DNA of 64,000 bases, taken from the NCBI GenBank assembly GCA_963851105.1, contig CAWKNP010000008.1:186001-250000 (forward strand), given 5' to 3'. Positions within the stretch are counted from its first letter, which is position 1, and every line of letters starts with the position of its first letter. Shown here piece after piece: positions 34,371 to 42,953 of this stretch. The notes beneath the pieces are model-generated. The model was not told where the DNA came from and did no database searches. It saw only the letters and a list, made by a program, of their open reading frames with translations. This DNA comes from DATARN01 sp963851105 (GTDB taxonomy: Bacteria; Actinomycetota; Acidimicrobiia; Acidimicrobiales; Palsa-688). The position numbers and the translations under genes were made by a program.

Positions 34371-36065
34371 ATGCCTGACGAAGACGTGCACGCGGCGGTA
34401 CACCGCCTGGCCGAGGACTACTGGGAGACGGTGCTTGAGGCCAGTCCCACCAACGCCACCATTCTCGGCGACCATCGCTACGACGACCGGATCGAGGATC
34501 TCTCGGCGGCCGGGGACCAGCAGCTCCGCCGCCGGTGGGCAGCTCTGAGCGACCGGCTGGCGGCCGTGGACCGCGCCACGCTGGCCGTCGAGGACCGGGC
34601 GACCTGCGCCCAGCTGGACCAGGAGCTGGGCGACGCCATCGCCTTCATCGACGAACGCCTCATCGAACTCCAGTCGGACCACATGACCGGCTACCACGTC
34701 GGCCAGCTGATCTCCGCCGCGCTCGTCTCGGCGCCCGATCCCGAGTCGGCGGGAAAGCGGGTCGAGCGCCTGCGCCAATTCCCCGGAGTCTTCGAGCAGG
34801 CCGCTCAGCGGTTCCGCGACGGGGTCACGGCCGGTCGCACCCCGGCCCGGGTGGCGGTCGAGCGGTCGCTGAACATGGTTGAGGGATACCTCGATTCCCC
34901 GCTCGAGAGCGACGCCTTCATCCAGATCGCAGGCCCCGAGGCATGGGATGGAGAGGCCCGCTGGCGCGCCACCTTGGAGGAGACGGTCCGCGACACGGTA
35001 CGCCCGGCGTACCGGCAGTTGGCGACTGTCCTGTCCGAAGAACTGCTGCCCGTCGCCCGCGACGACGCCCACGCCGGCCTGACGTGGCTCCCCGACGGTG
35101 ACGAGCTGTATGCCACCTGGATCCGCCACCACACCACCCTGGCGCTCACCGCCGCTGAGATCCACCAATTCGGCCTCACCGAGGTCACCGAGAAGCTGCC
35201 CCGTGAGTACTCCGAAGTGGGTGGCCGGCTGTTCGGCGTGACAGAAACCGCAGAGGTTTTCGCCCGGCTCGGCGCGGACGAGTTGCGCTACGCCACGGGC
35301 GAGGAGATCATGGCCGCCGCCCGGACCGCTCTGGCGGCGGCCGGCGCGGCCGCGCCGAGGTGGTTCGGACGCCTGCCGCAGTCGCCCTGTGCCATCGAAC
35401 CGGTGCCCGACTTCCTGGCCGACGACTCGCCGGTCGCCTACTACGTTCCGCCCGCGCCCGACGGCTCGCGGACCGGGACCTACTTCGTCAACACCGCCAA
35501 CCCTCGCGACAAGGCCCGCTACGACGGGGCGTCGATCGCCTACCACGAGGCCATCCCCGGCCACCACCTGCAGCTCACCATCGCCTCGGAACTCACCACA
35601 CTCCCCCGCTTCCGCCGCTTCTCCTTCGCCAACGCCGCCTATTGCGAAGGCTGGGGCCTCTACTCCGAGCGCCTGGCCGAGGAAATGGGCCTCTACCGCC
35701 ACGACCTCGACCGCATCGGCATGCTCGGCGCCGATTCGCTGCGGTCGTGCCGCCTCGTCGTCGACACCGGCCTCCATGCCCTCGCCTGGTCCCGGCCGCG
35801 GGCCATCGAATTCATGGCAGCCAACACGCCGATGACGACCGCCGAGGTGGCCATCGAGATCGACCGCTACATCGCCATGCCGGGACAGGCGTTGTCCTAC
35901 AAGGTCGGGCAACGAGAAATGTTCGCGCTGCGCACCGCCGCCCAGGCCGCCCTCGGGGAAGGCTTCGACATCAGGCAGTTCCACGACGCCGTCCTGGGAT
36001 CGGGCTCGGTCGGCCTGCCCGTGCTCCGCGAAGTCGTCGAGGACTGGATTGCCCGCCGCCGCTAG
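34371..36065 (+). CDS. DUF885-family putative zinc peptidase
   Basis: 564-residue protein of the DUF885 group, M32/M3-like metallopeptidase fold. The zinc signature is YHEAIPGHHLQLTIASE (HExxxxHH rather than HExxH), followed about 30 residues later by YCEGWGLYSERLAEEMG with the third ligand. N-terminal DYWETVLEASPTNATILGDH is typical for the family. There is no signal peptide, so it acts in the cytosol or leaves by another route. Related enzymes degrade peptides or unusual amides; substrate not known. Divergent from ligB. Confidence 0.85.
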   Translation: MPDEDVHAAVHRLAEDYWETVLEASPTNATILGDHRYDDRIEDLSAAGDQQLRRRWAALSDRLAAVDRATLAVEDRATCAQLDQELGDAIAFIDERLIELQSDHMTGYHVGQLISAALVSAPDPESAGKRVERLRQFPGVFEQAAQRFRDGVTAGRTPARVAVERSLNMVEGYLDSPLESDAFIQIAGPEAWDGEARWRATLEETVRDTVRPAYRQLATVLSEELLPVARDDAHAGLTWLPDGDELYATWIRHHTTLALTAAEIHQFGLTEVTEKLPREYSEVGGRLFGVTETAEVFARLGADELRYATGEEIMAAARTALAAAGAAAPRWFGRLPQSPCAIEPVPDFLADDSPVAYYVPPAPDGSRTGTYFVNTANPRDKARYDGASIAYHEAIPGHHLQLTIASELTTLPRFRRFSFANAAYCEGWGLYSERLAEEMGLYRHDLDRIGMLGADSLRSCRLVVDTGLHALAWSRPRAIEFMAANTPMTTAEVAIEIDRYIAMPGQALSYKVGQREMFALRTAAQAALGEGFDIRQFHDAVLGSGSVGLPVLREVVEDWIARRR

Positions 36066-36190
36066 AAACAGCCGCAAGTCCAGCTGGGTTCGTGCGTTCC
36101 CCCTCTCGGGGGGCTCGTGCCCGTCTTTGGTCGTAGGGACTGGGCAGTGCCGCCAGCGCCAAAAGGGTCCCACGCGAAGGGCGGGGCGTG

Positions 36191-36233
36191 CAGGGTTGAC
36201 CGGCCGATCATGACGATCGGCCGGCCGACCCTG
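36191..36233. terminator. Large hairpin between DUF885 and TlpA-like genes
   Basis: Inner perfect 10-bp stem CCGGCCGATC / GATCGGCCGG around a 5-base loop, extended by outer pairs to about 19 bp with one A-C mismatch. It sits 126 bases past the DUF885 stop; the rest of the 258-base gap shows no gene. No T run follows. Confidence 0.65.
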
Positions 36234-36323
36234 TGTATCGTGGCCGCCGCCGTCGCGCCGGATTTGTTCAAACTGTAAGCCCCCGACGTACTCCCGCGGC
36301 GGGCGGCGAGCAAGGATGGGCCG

Positions 36324-37523
36324 GTGCCGCCGACCGAGCCCCCGGCGTCCGAACCCCCGGCGTCCGAACCCCCGGCGCCCGGACCACCGGCGTCCAAACC
36401 GGTCGTGAGGGCGGCCCGCACCACGGTCACGCCGCCGCCTAATCGCCGGGCCTACCTGGTCGTCGCCGTCGCCCTCGTGCTCGCCTCCGTCGGCGCCGTG
36501 TTGCTGGCCGCCCACACCAGCCCTTCGAAGATCCAGCCTGCGGTCGATACCCAGCACCTCCCGGTGGGGCCGGTGGCGCCCGCGGTCAACGCCGTGGCAT
36601 GGACCAACGCCGCCCCTCTCACCCCGGCAGCCCTGCACGGCAAGGTGGTGCTCTACGACTTCTGGACCTACTCCTGCGTCAACTGTGTCCGTACCTTCCC
36701 CTACGTCCGGGCCTGGTACGACCGCTACCGCAATGACGGCCTCGTCATCATTGGCATCCACAGCCCGGAGTTCGATTTCGAGAAGAACCACGACAACGTG
36801 ATCCGAGCGGTGAAGAACCTGGGCGTCACGTGGCCGGTCGCCTTCGACGACAAGATGGTGATCTGGGACGCGTTCAACAACAACTCCTGGCCGGCCGATT
36901 ACATTGCCGACCGGACCGGCCACGTCCGCTACACCCATGTGGGCGAGGGCGACTATGCCCAGACCGAAGACGTCATCCGGGCCCTGCTCGGTGTGGCATC
37001 GGGGTCTCCTCGCGCCGGCCAATCGGGCGGCCCCACGACCACCGCCACGACCCCCAGCCCCCAGTCCCCGGACCTGACGCCGGAGACCTATCTCGGGGTC
37101 CTCCGCGGCAACGACGCCAAGCAGGGCCCGGCCACCTACCCCGACTTGGGCAACGACTTGGGGAGTATCCCCGTCGACACCGCACAGCTGGTGGGAGCGT
37201 GGACGGGCAGCGCGCAATACGTCCAGGCCGACACCGCCGCCAGCGCCATTGTCCTGCATTACCAGGCCCGGGAAGTGAACCTGGTGCTGGCCCCGCCGGC
37301 CACCGGCCCGGTGACGATTGACATCGAGCTCGACGGCCATCCGCTGCCCCCGGCCTCCCGCACCACCCAGACCACGGTCGACCCGACCGGGCGCACCACG
37401 GTGGTCGTCGCCAACGCCGACATCTACCGCCTGGTGCTCGCACCGGCAATCGAAGGCCACGTGCTGCGCGTCACCGCGGGCGCCGCGGGCCTGCAGGCGT
37501 TCAGCTTCACCTTCGGCGCCTGA
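36324..37523 (+). CDS. Membrane-anchored TlpA-like thiol-disulfide protein (DipZ C-terminal type)
   Basis: 399 residues. A Pro/Ala/Glu-rich cytosolic start, partly repeated (PPASEPPASEPP), is followed by one membrane helix (AYLVVAVALVLASVGAVLLA, about 49-68). Next is a thioredoxin-like domain with active site WTYSCVNCVRTFPYV, and then a C-terminal beta domain (about 230-399) like the carbohydrate-binding-module-type end of M. tuberculosis DipZ (Rv2874). There CcdA, thioredoxin and this domain are one protein; here CcdA is the next gene, 2 bases downstream. It should receive electrons from CcdA and reduce disulfides outside the membrane. Start GTG 36324. Confidence 0.88.
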   Translation: MPPTEPPASEPPASEPPAPGPPASKPVVRAARTTVTPPPNRRAYLVVAVALVLASVGAVLLAAHTSPSKIQPAVDTQHLPVGPVAPAVNAVAWTNAAPLTPAALHGKVVLYDFWTYSCVNCVRTFPYVRAWYDRYRNDGLVIIGIHSPEFDFEKNHDNVIRAVKNLGVTWPVAFDDKMVIWDAFNNNSWPADYIADRTGHVRYTHVGEGDYAQTEDVIRALLGVASGSPRAGQSGGPTTTATTPSPQSPDLTPETYLGVLRGNDAKQGPATYPDLGNDLGSIPVDTAQLVGAWTGSAQYVQADTAASAIVLHYQAREVNLVLAPPATGPVTIDIELDGHPLPPASRTTQTTVDPTGRTTVVVANADIYRLVLAPAIEGHVLRVTAGAAGLQAFSFTFGA

Positions 37524-37525
37524 TC

Positions 37526-38230
37526 GTGGTCCGTGACCTCATCGCCTTGTTCGGAGCAGGAGTCGCTTCGTTCCTCGCCCCCTGCCTGGTCCCCCTGCTG
37601 CCCGCCTATGTCGGGATCATCACCGGCGAGTCGGCCAGTGGCGGCGACGCCCGCCGGGCGGTGCCCGCCACCGCGGTGTTCGTGCTCGGCTTCGCCACCG
37701 TCTTCGCCGGCCTGGGCGCCGCCGCGGGCCTCATCGGATCGTCGCTGCACCACCTGCAGCTGGTCGTCCAGCGCGTCGGGGGCGTCATCGTCGCCCTCAT
37801 GGGCCTGGCTCTTCTCGGCGTGGTGCGGGGCCCGCTCGGACACGAGGTGAGGGTATTCAAGGCGCTGCCCAAGGTGACCGGGCCTTTGCGGCCCTACGTG
37901 GTCGGCGTCGCTTTCGGGGCGGCCTGGAGCCCGTGCGTGGGCCCGTTGCTGGCCGCCGCCTTGACCGTTGCCGCCGACAGCGGCCAGGCCGGGCGCGGCG
38001 CCGTCCTGCTGGTGGCGTACGCCTTGGGCATCGGTGTCCCCTTCATCTTGGCGTCGCTCGCGCTGGCGTCGTGGCCTTCGCTAAGCGCTTCGCTGCGCCG
38101 CGCCGGGCGCAGCATCGAACGGGTGGCGGGGGTTTTGCTGGTGATCCTCGGGGTCCTGCTGGCCACCGACACCTACCGCCATCTGACGTCGTACCTGGCT
38201 CGCTTCACGCCTGCCGTCCATGGCCTGTAG
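37526..38230 (+). CDS. ccdA: CcdA-type transmembrane electron carrier
   Basis: 234 residues, six hydrophobic helices, DsbD/CcdA family. The two redox cysteines are in FLAPCLVPLLPAY (helix 1) and WSPCVGPLLAAAL (helix 4). It carries electrons from cytosolic thioredoxin to an external partner, clearly the TlpA-like protein encoded just before it; only 2 bases separate the genes. Start is GTG 37526. No cytochrome c assembly genes are near, so general disulfide reduction is as likely as haem attachment. Confidence 0.92.
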   Translation: MVRDLIALFGAGVASFLAPCLVPLLPAYVGIITGESASGGDARRAVPATAVFVLGFATVFAGLGAAAGLIGSSLHHLQLVVQRVGGVIVALMGLALLGVVRGPLGHEVRVFKALPKVTGPLRPYVVGVAFGAAWSPCVGPLLAAALTVAADSGQAGRGAVLLVAYALGIGVPFILASLALASWPSLSASLRRAGRSIERVAGVLLVILGVLLATDTYRHLTSYLARFTPAVHGL

Positions 38231-38278
38231 GACCCCGAGGCGGGGGGGCAAAGCGCGATAATCTGGGCGCTACGGCTT

Positions 38279-38432
38279 GATTCGAGGAGGTGAGGAGACG
38301 CATGCACAACGGCGAACCCCCGAGTAGTCGCTGCTCCTGCTCCGCCTCCCAAGCCGGGACTGCAGGCGTGTAACTCGCAACGCCGAGTCAGTCGGCGGCT
38401 CGGTGGCGGACTACCCGATTCCTCCTCAAATC
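38279..38432 (+). promoter_or_regulatory. Structured RNA leader (candidate metal riboswitch)
   Basis: The 219-base gap before the MgtE-N protein gene folds strongly by eye. A closing stem of 12 bp with one mismatch joins GATTCGAGGAGG (38279-38290) with CCTCCTCAAATC (38421-38432), 17 bases before the ATG at 38450. Inside are a 6-bp pair GTAGTC (38324-38329) / GACTAC (38409-38414) and a hairpin CGCCGA-GTCAG-TCGGCG (38381-38397). A long-range closed leader ahead of a metal transporter operon fits a riboswitch. It does not clearly match the M-box or yybP-ykoY consensus as I recall them. Part of the 3' closing strand lies close to the ribosome-binding site, so translation control is possible. Confidence 0.5.
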
Positions 38433-38449
38433 GAGAGCGAGGGTAGCCA

Positions 38450-39817
38450 ATGGCCATCCGTCCCCCCCTTCCCCCGAACCCGCTGCGCACCGCCCGCCGC
38501 CAGCGTGAACAGCGCCACCAGCGGCTCCTCGCCACGCGCACCCTTCGCGACAGCCTGATCTCGATGGCCGGGATCGTGCACGGTCCCGTCCTCAACCAGG
38601 CAGGCGAGGAGATCGGGACCCTCGTCGACATCGTGGCGCGCTGGGACGGCGAGGAGTCCTATCCCCCGGTGACCGGGTTCGTGGTGCGCGTCGGTCGGCG
38701 GGTCGCCTTCGTCGCCATGGATGACGTGGCCGACGTCAACCACGACCGCGTGCAGCTGCGCTCGTCGCGCCTCGACTTGCGGGAGTTTGCCCGCCGCCCG
38801 GGCGAAGTCATGCTGGGCAAGGACATCGTCGACCACCAACTCGTCGACATCGATGGCGTCCAGGTGATCCGCGCCGCCGACCTGTACGTGGCGTGGATGC
38901 CGAGCCCCGGCGCGCTGACCGACCGGGTGCTGCGCCTGGTCGGCGCCGACATCAGCATCCAGACCCTGATGCGCCGGCTGGGGCCGAAGCGGTGGCGGGG
39001 CCGGCCAACACCCGAGCGGGTCATCGACTGGTCGAACATCCAGCCGTTCGCGGGCGAGGTCCGCCAGGTGAAGCTCCGTTCCTCCAACGAGGGTCTTCAC
39101 CGGTTGCGCCCCGGCGAGCTGGCCGACCTGCTCGAGGACCTCGGCCGCTCCGGCCGCCAGGAGCTCCTCGCCAGCCTGGAGCCCGAGATGGCCGCCGACG
39201 CCCTCGAGGAGATGGACCCCGAGGAGCTCGGCGCCCTCCTGCGCGAGACGCCTCCCGAGCAGGCTGCCGAACTGGTCGCCAATATGGAGCCGGACGAAGC
39301 GGTCGACGCCTTGCGGGACCTCGATTCCGACGAACGGGAAGAACTGCTCGAGCACATGGACTCCGAGCAGCGCGACGAGCTGGTCGAGCTACTCGAGTAC
39401 CGGGAGGACACGGCGGGCGGATTCATGACCACCAGCCTGCTCCTGGCCACGCCCGACGAAGCGGTTTCCGCGGTGCGCGACCGGCTGCGAGCCGAGGTCG
39501 AGCATCGCGGCGAGATCGACGCGGTGGCGGTGGTGGACGAGGCCGGCAACTATCTCGACGACGTCAGCCTCTACGACGTCGCCATCGCCCGTGACGACCA
39601 GCCGATCCACGAGCTGATCTCCGACACCGAGCCGGTCACGGTCACCGCGGTCGCAGAGCTGCGGGAGGTGGCGGCGCAGCTGACCGAGAGCCGCCGTTCG
39701 TCGGTTGTCGTGGTCGACGCCGATGGCCACCCCATCGGACGCATCCTCGCCGACGACGTGATCGACGCGCTGCTGCCTGAGCGCGGTCGGTTCCATTTTC
39801 CCCGGTTGCTTTCATGA
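38450..39817 (+). CDS. Soluble PRC-barrel/MgtE-N/CBS protein (metal sensor partner)
   Basis: 455 residues with no membrane helix. Residues about 40-165 hold PRC-barrel-like strands (GPVLNQAGEEIGTLVDIV, LGKDIVDHQLVDIDGVQVIR). Residues 220-315 are the helical, acidic MgtE N domain (LADLLEDLGR, AADALEEMDPEELGALL, ELVANMEPDEAVDALRDL). The last 140 residues are a CBS pair (AGGFMTTSLLLATPDEAV to GRILADDVIDALLPE). In MgtE these parts sense Mg2+ and gate the pore, but here the pore is missing and the next gene, overlapping by 4 bases (ATGA), encodes an NRAMP-family carrier instead. It is therefore a likely cytosolic regulator of that carrier. Confidence 0.88.
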   Translation: MAIRPPLPPNPLRTARRQREQRHQRLLATRTLRDSLISMAGIVHGPVLNQAGEEIGTLVDIVARWDGEESYPPVTGFVVRVGRRVAFVAMDDVADVNHDRVQLRSSRLDLREFARRPGEVMLGKDIVDHQLVDIDGVQVIRAADLYVAWMPSPGALTDRVLRLVGADISIQTLMRRLGPKRWRGRPTPERVIDWSNIQPFAGEVRQVKLRSSNEGLHRLRPGELADLLEDLGRSGRQELLASLEPEMAADALEEMDPEELGALLRETPPEQAAELVANMEPDEAVDALRDLDSDEREELLEHMDSEQRDELVELLEYREDTAGGFMTTSLLLATPDEAVSAVRDRLRAEVEHRGEIDAVAVVDEAGNYLDDVSLYDVAIARDDQPIHELISDTEPVTVTAVAELREVAAQLTESRRSSVVVVDADGHPIGRILADDVIDALLPERGRFHFPRLLS

Positions 39818-41124
39818 CGGCGACCGCCGAGGAGGAAACCGACGAGCACCCGAGCGGCGAGCCGGCCGCCACTGTCCGGCCCCCGATGTCCCGGCGGCGG
39901 CGCTTCCTCACCTACCTGGCGTGGGCCGGCCCCGGCATCATCGCGGCCAACGCGGGCAACGACGCCGGCGGCATCATCACCTACGCCTCGGCCGGCGCCC
40001 AGTACGCCTATCGGACGCTGTTTTTCATGGTCCTGGTCACCGTCGGGCTGGTCGTGGTGCAAGAGATGGCGGCCCGGCTCGGCGCCTTCACCGGCAAGGG
40101 GTTGGCGGCGCTCATCCGTGAGGAGTTCACGCTGCGGGTGTCGGCGTTCGCCCTGTTCTGCCTCGTCGTGGCCAACGTCGGCCTCGTCGTCTCGGAGTTC
40201 GCGGGGATTGGCGCGGCCCTCGAACTTCTCGGTGTCAGCCGCTTCATCTCGATTCCGATTGCCGCCATCGCCATCTGGGCCCTGGTGCTGTTCGGCTCGT
40301 ACCGCTACGCCGAGCGCATCTTCCTCGTGCTGTCGCTGGTGTTCTTCGCCTACCCGCTGGCCGCCATCTTGGGGCACCCCGACTGGGGCAACGCCCTCGG
40401 CTCGACGCTCATCCCTCACCTGCTGACAAGCAAGAGCTTCATCCTGCTGGGGGTGGCCCTCATCGGGACCACGATCACGCCGTACATGCAGCTGTACGTG
40501 GCGGCCGCCGTCGCCGACAAAGGGATCGGGCCCGAGGAGTACCGCTACGAGAAGATCGACTCGATCGGCGGCGCCATCTTCGGCGACATCATCAGCATGT
40601 TCATCATCATCGCAACCGGCGCCGCCATCGGGACCCGGGGCGTGGCCCTGACATCGGCCAAGGACGCGGCGCAGGCCCTCAAACCGGTGGCGGGGCGCTT
40701 CGCTGTGCAGCTTTTCGCCTTCGGCCTATTCGGTGCGTCCATGCTGGCTGCGGCCATCGTCCCGTTGTCGACCGCCTACGCTCTCTCCGAGGCCATCGGC
40801 GTCGAGCGCTCGGTGTCGCGGCGATTCACCGAGGCGCCGCTGTTCCTGTCGTTGTTCACCGGCCAGGTCGTCGTCGGCGCAGGCGTCGCACTCCTCGGCG
40901 GCAACCTCATCGACCTCCTGATCCGCACCCAGATCCTCAACGGGATCATCACCCCCGTCATCCTGGTCTTCCTGCTGATCCTGGCCAATCGCCGCAGTGT
41001 CCTCGGCGACGCCGTCAACGGCCCCATCTTCCGGGTGGTGGCATTCGTGTGCGTGGCGGCCGTCAGCACCATGTCCGCCATCGTGGTCGTGCAGTCGATC
41101 CTGCCCTGGTTCGGAATCGGATGA
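39814..41124 (+). CDS. NRAMP-family divalent metal carrier, NRMT-like (probable Mg2+)
   Basis: 436 residues, about eleven hydrophobic helices, SLC11/NRAMP family. In Mn/Fe carriers the metal site is DPGN in helix 1 and MPH in helix 6. Here helix 1 reads GNDAGGIIT (D50, A51, G52, G53): the aspartate stays but Asn is Gly. Helix 6 reads TTITPYMQLY, with T222-P223-Y224 in place of Met-Pro-His. Loss of the methionine and asparagine is, as I recall, the mark of NRAMP-related magnesium transporters. Coupling to an MgtE-type sensor by an ATGA overlap supports Mg2+. A Mn2+ carrier of unusual type is the alternative. Confidence 0.85.
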   Translation: MTATAEEETDEHPSGEPAATVRPPMSRRRRFLTYLAWAGPGIIAANAGNDAGGIITYASAGAQYAYRTLFFMVLVTVGLVVVQEMAARLGAFTGKGLAALIREEFTLRVSAFALFCLVVANVGLVVSEFAGIGAALELLGVSRFISIPIAAIAIWALVLFGSYRYAERIFLVLSLVFFAYPLAAILGHPDWGNALGSTLIPHLLTSKSFILLGVALIGTTITPYMQLYVAAAVADKGIGPEEYRYEKIDSIGGAIFGDIISMFIIIATGAAIGTRGVALTSAKDAAQALKPVAGRFAVQLFAFGLFGASMLAAAIVPLSTAYALSEAIGVERSVSRRFTEAPLFLSLFTGQVVVGAGVALLGGNLIDLLIRTQILNGIITPVILVFLLILANRRSVLGDAVNGPIFRVVAFVCVAAVSTMSAIVVVQSILPWFGIG

Positions 41125-41204
41125 CCGTTTGGAATCGGGACGTGACAGAGTGAGACGACCGGCCTGACACCTGGGCGGGCGGGCGTGCCGAGACGAGTCC
41201 ACAG

Positions 41205-42101
41205 ATGAGCGAGCTGGTCGCAGATGTCCGGGGCCACGGGCCCCCCGTCGTCCTCCTGCACGGTCAGCCGGGCGGGCGGGGCGACTGGAGGTTGGTCGCG
41301 GACCACCTCGCCGGCGACTTCACGGTCATCTCCCCAGACCGGCCCGGCTACGGCGAGACCGGGGGCCGGGCCCGGGGATTCCGGGGGAACGCGGCCGCGG
41401 TGCTGGCGCTGCTCGACCGCCTCGGGGCGCCGACGGCCACCGTCGTCGGGTACAGCTGGGCGGGCGGGATCGCGGTGGCCATGGCCGAGGAGGCGCCGGA
41501 GCGCCTGAGCGGCATGGTGCTGGTCTCGTCGATCGGCCCCGGCGAGCCCCTCAGCCGCCTCGACCGGGTGCTGGCGGTGCCCCCCGTCGGCGCCAGCGTG
41601 ACCGCCGCCGGGCTGTTCGTCGCCAGTGGGGTGTTGTCGCTCAAACCGGTCCGCCGGGCCTGGCTGCGCCGCCACGGCGACGGCGTGACCGGCGACGGTG
41701 CCCTGGACCCCGATGCGCTGATTGCCACGTGGCGCAGCCGGGGTATGTGGCAGAGCTTCGTCACCGAGCAGCGCAGCCTGATCGACGAGCTGCCATTCCT
41801 CGAGCCCGCGCTGGCGTCGATCGCGGTGCCGACGGTGGTGGTGGTGGGCACCGCCGACCGCATGGTCCCGCCCGCCACCGGCCGCCGGTTGGCCGCCACC
41901 ATTCCCGGCGCCTCTCTCGTCGAGCTCGCAGGCGCCGGCCACCTGCTGGCCCATCAACGGCCCCGCGACGTGGCCGCGGCCGTGCGCCGGTTGGCCGACG
42001 GTGGCCAAGGAGCGCCGGGCAGGCCGGCCGGCCCGGCCGGCCCCGGCGGAGGAACCCAGTTGTTCTCAGACCGCCAGGAAGCGGCGGACGGAGAAGGCTG
42101 A
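41205..42101 (+). CDS. Alpha/beta-hydrolase
   Basis: 298-residue alpha/beta-hydrolase. The oxyanion loop is VVLLHGQPGGRGDW, the nucleophile elbow GYSWAGG, the acid probably D in VGTADRMVPP, and the histidine in GAGHLLAHQRP. The SPDRPGYGETGG strand is typical of epoxide hydrolase, dehalogenase and esterase relatives; the substrate cannot be read. The C-terminal 35 residues (Gly/Pro-rich, then TQLFSDRQEA) are not conserved and overlap the end of convergent ftsX by 36 bases. It starts at ATG 41205, 80 bases after the carrier gene, and may be a separate transcript. Confidence 0.87.
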   Translation: MSELVADVRGHGPPVVLLHGQPGGRGDWRLVADHLAGDFTVISPDRPGYGETGGRARGFRGNAAAVLALLDRLGAPTATVVGYSWAGGIAVAMAEEAPERLSGMVLVSSIGPGEPLSRLDRVLAVPPVGASVTAAGLFVASGVLSLKPVRRAWLRRHGDGVTGDGALDPDALIATWRSRGMWQSFVTEQRSLIDELPFLEPALASIAVPTVVVVGTADRMVPPATGRRLAATIPGASLVELAGAGHLLAHQRPRDVAAAVRRLADGGQGAPGRPAGPAGPGGGTQLFSDRQEAADGEG

Positions 42102-42953
42102 GCCGATGACGCCGATGGCGCCGCCGACGATCACGATGACGAGACCGGTCACGACCGCCTCATGCGAGGTGACGTACAGCGGTGCGCCGCCGACCAGGCT
42201 GCCGCTCGAGGCCAGGGAAGCGATGGTGCCCCGGAAGATGAAGCTGATCCCGAAGGCCACCAATGCCCCCAGAATGCCCTGGATCGCGCCCTCCAGCATG
42301 AACGGGATCTGAATGAACCAGTTGGTCGCGCCCACCAGCTTCATGACCGCGATCTCCCGCCGGCGGGCGAAAATGGCGAGCTGGATGGTGTTGACGATCA
42401 GCGCGAAGGCACCGATGAACGCCGCTGCGGCCAGGAAGATGGCGACCTTGCGCCGGGTGTCGAACTCCTTCAGGAGGCTCTTGATGACCTCCTTGGCGTA
42501 GACGACCTCCTTGACGCCCGGCTGGCTCTGGAAGCGTTGCCCGATGGAGTTGATGTCCTCGGCTTTGGTGGGCACGACCCGGTAGGAGGGCGGCATGTCG
42601 TTGACCGTCAGGCTGTTGACCAGGTCCGGGGTGTTGGCGAACATCTGCTTGAACTCGTCGTAGGCCTGGGGTTTGTCGACGAAGCGGACCTTCTTGACCT
42701 CGGTCATGCCGTTGAGCTCGTGGCCGAGCGCCTGCTGCTGGTTGGGGGTCACCCCGGGCTGGAGAAAGATCGACAGCTCGACACCGCCGCGCCATTGGAC
42801 GGAGGCCTTCTTGATGGCCTGCTTCATCATCAACGCCGACGCCACCAGGGTGAGCGACACTGCCATGGTGACAATGGCGGCCACCGTCATCAGGAGGTTG
42901 CGGCGGAAGTTGCCCCCCGTCTCCCGGAAGATGTAGCCGCCCGAGATCGGCAT
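42066..42953 (-). CDS. ftsX: Cell division protein FtsX
   Basis: 295 residues, four membrane helices: one near residue 25 (LLMTVAAIVTMAVSLTLVASA) and three at the end, with a large outer loop between the first two (about 50-170). With FtsE it forms an ABC-type complex that switches on peptidoglycan hydrolases at the division site. The ATG overlaps the ftsE stop by 1 base. In many actinobacteria a peptidoglycan hydrolase gene or smpB follows; here the downstream gene is convergent and unrelated. Confidence 0.95.
   Translation of the reverse strand: MPISGGYIFRETGGNFRRNLLMTVAAIVTMAVSLTLVASALMMKQAIKKASVQWRGGVELSIFLQPGVTPNQQQALGHELNGMTEVKKVRFVDKPQAYDEFKQMFANTPDLVNSLTVNDMPPSYRVVPTKAEDINSIGQRFQSQPGVKEVVYAKEVIKSLLKEFDTRRKVAIFLAAAAFIGAFALIVNTIQLAIFARRREIAVMKLVGATNWFIQIPFMLEGAIQGILGALVAFGISFIFRGTIASLASSGSLVGGAPLYVTSHEAVVTGLVIVIVGGAIGVIGSAFSVRRFLAV

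Noticed and set aside
38279..38432. Firm call of yybP-ykoY (Mn2+) or M-box (Mg2+) riboswitch
   Set aside because: Some short strings agree (GAGTAG, GGTGAGG) but the order of conserved elements does not fit either consensus as I recall it; left as an unnamed candidate.
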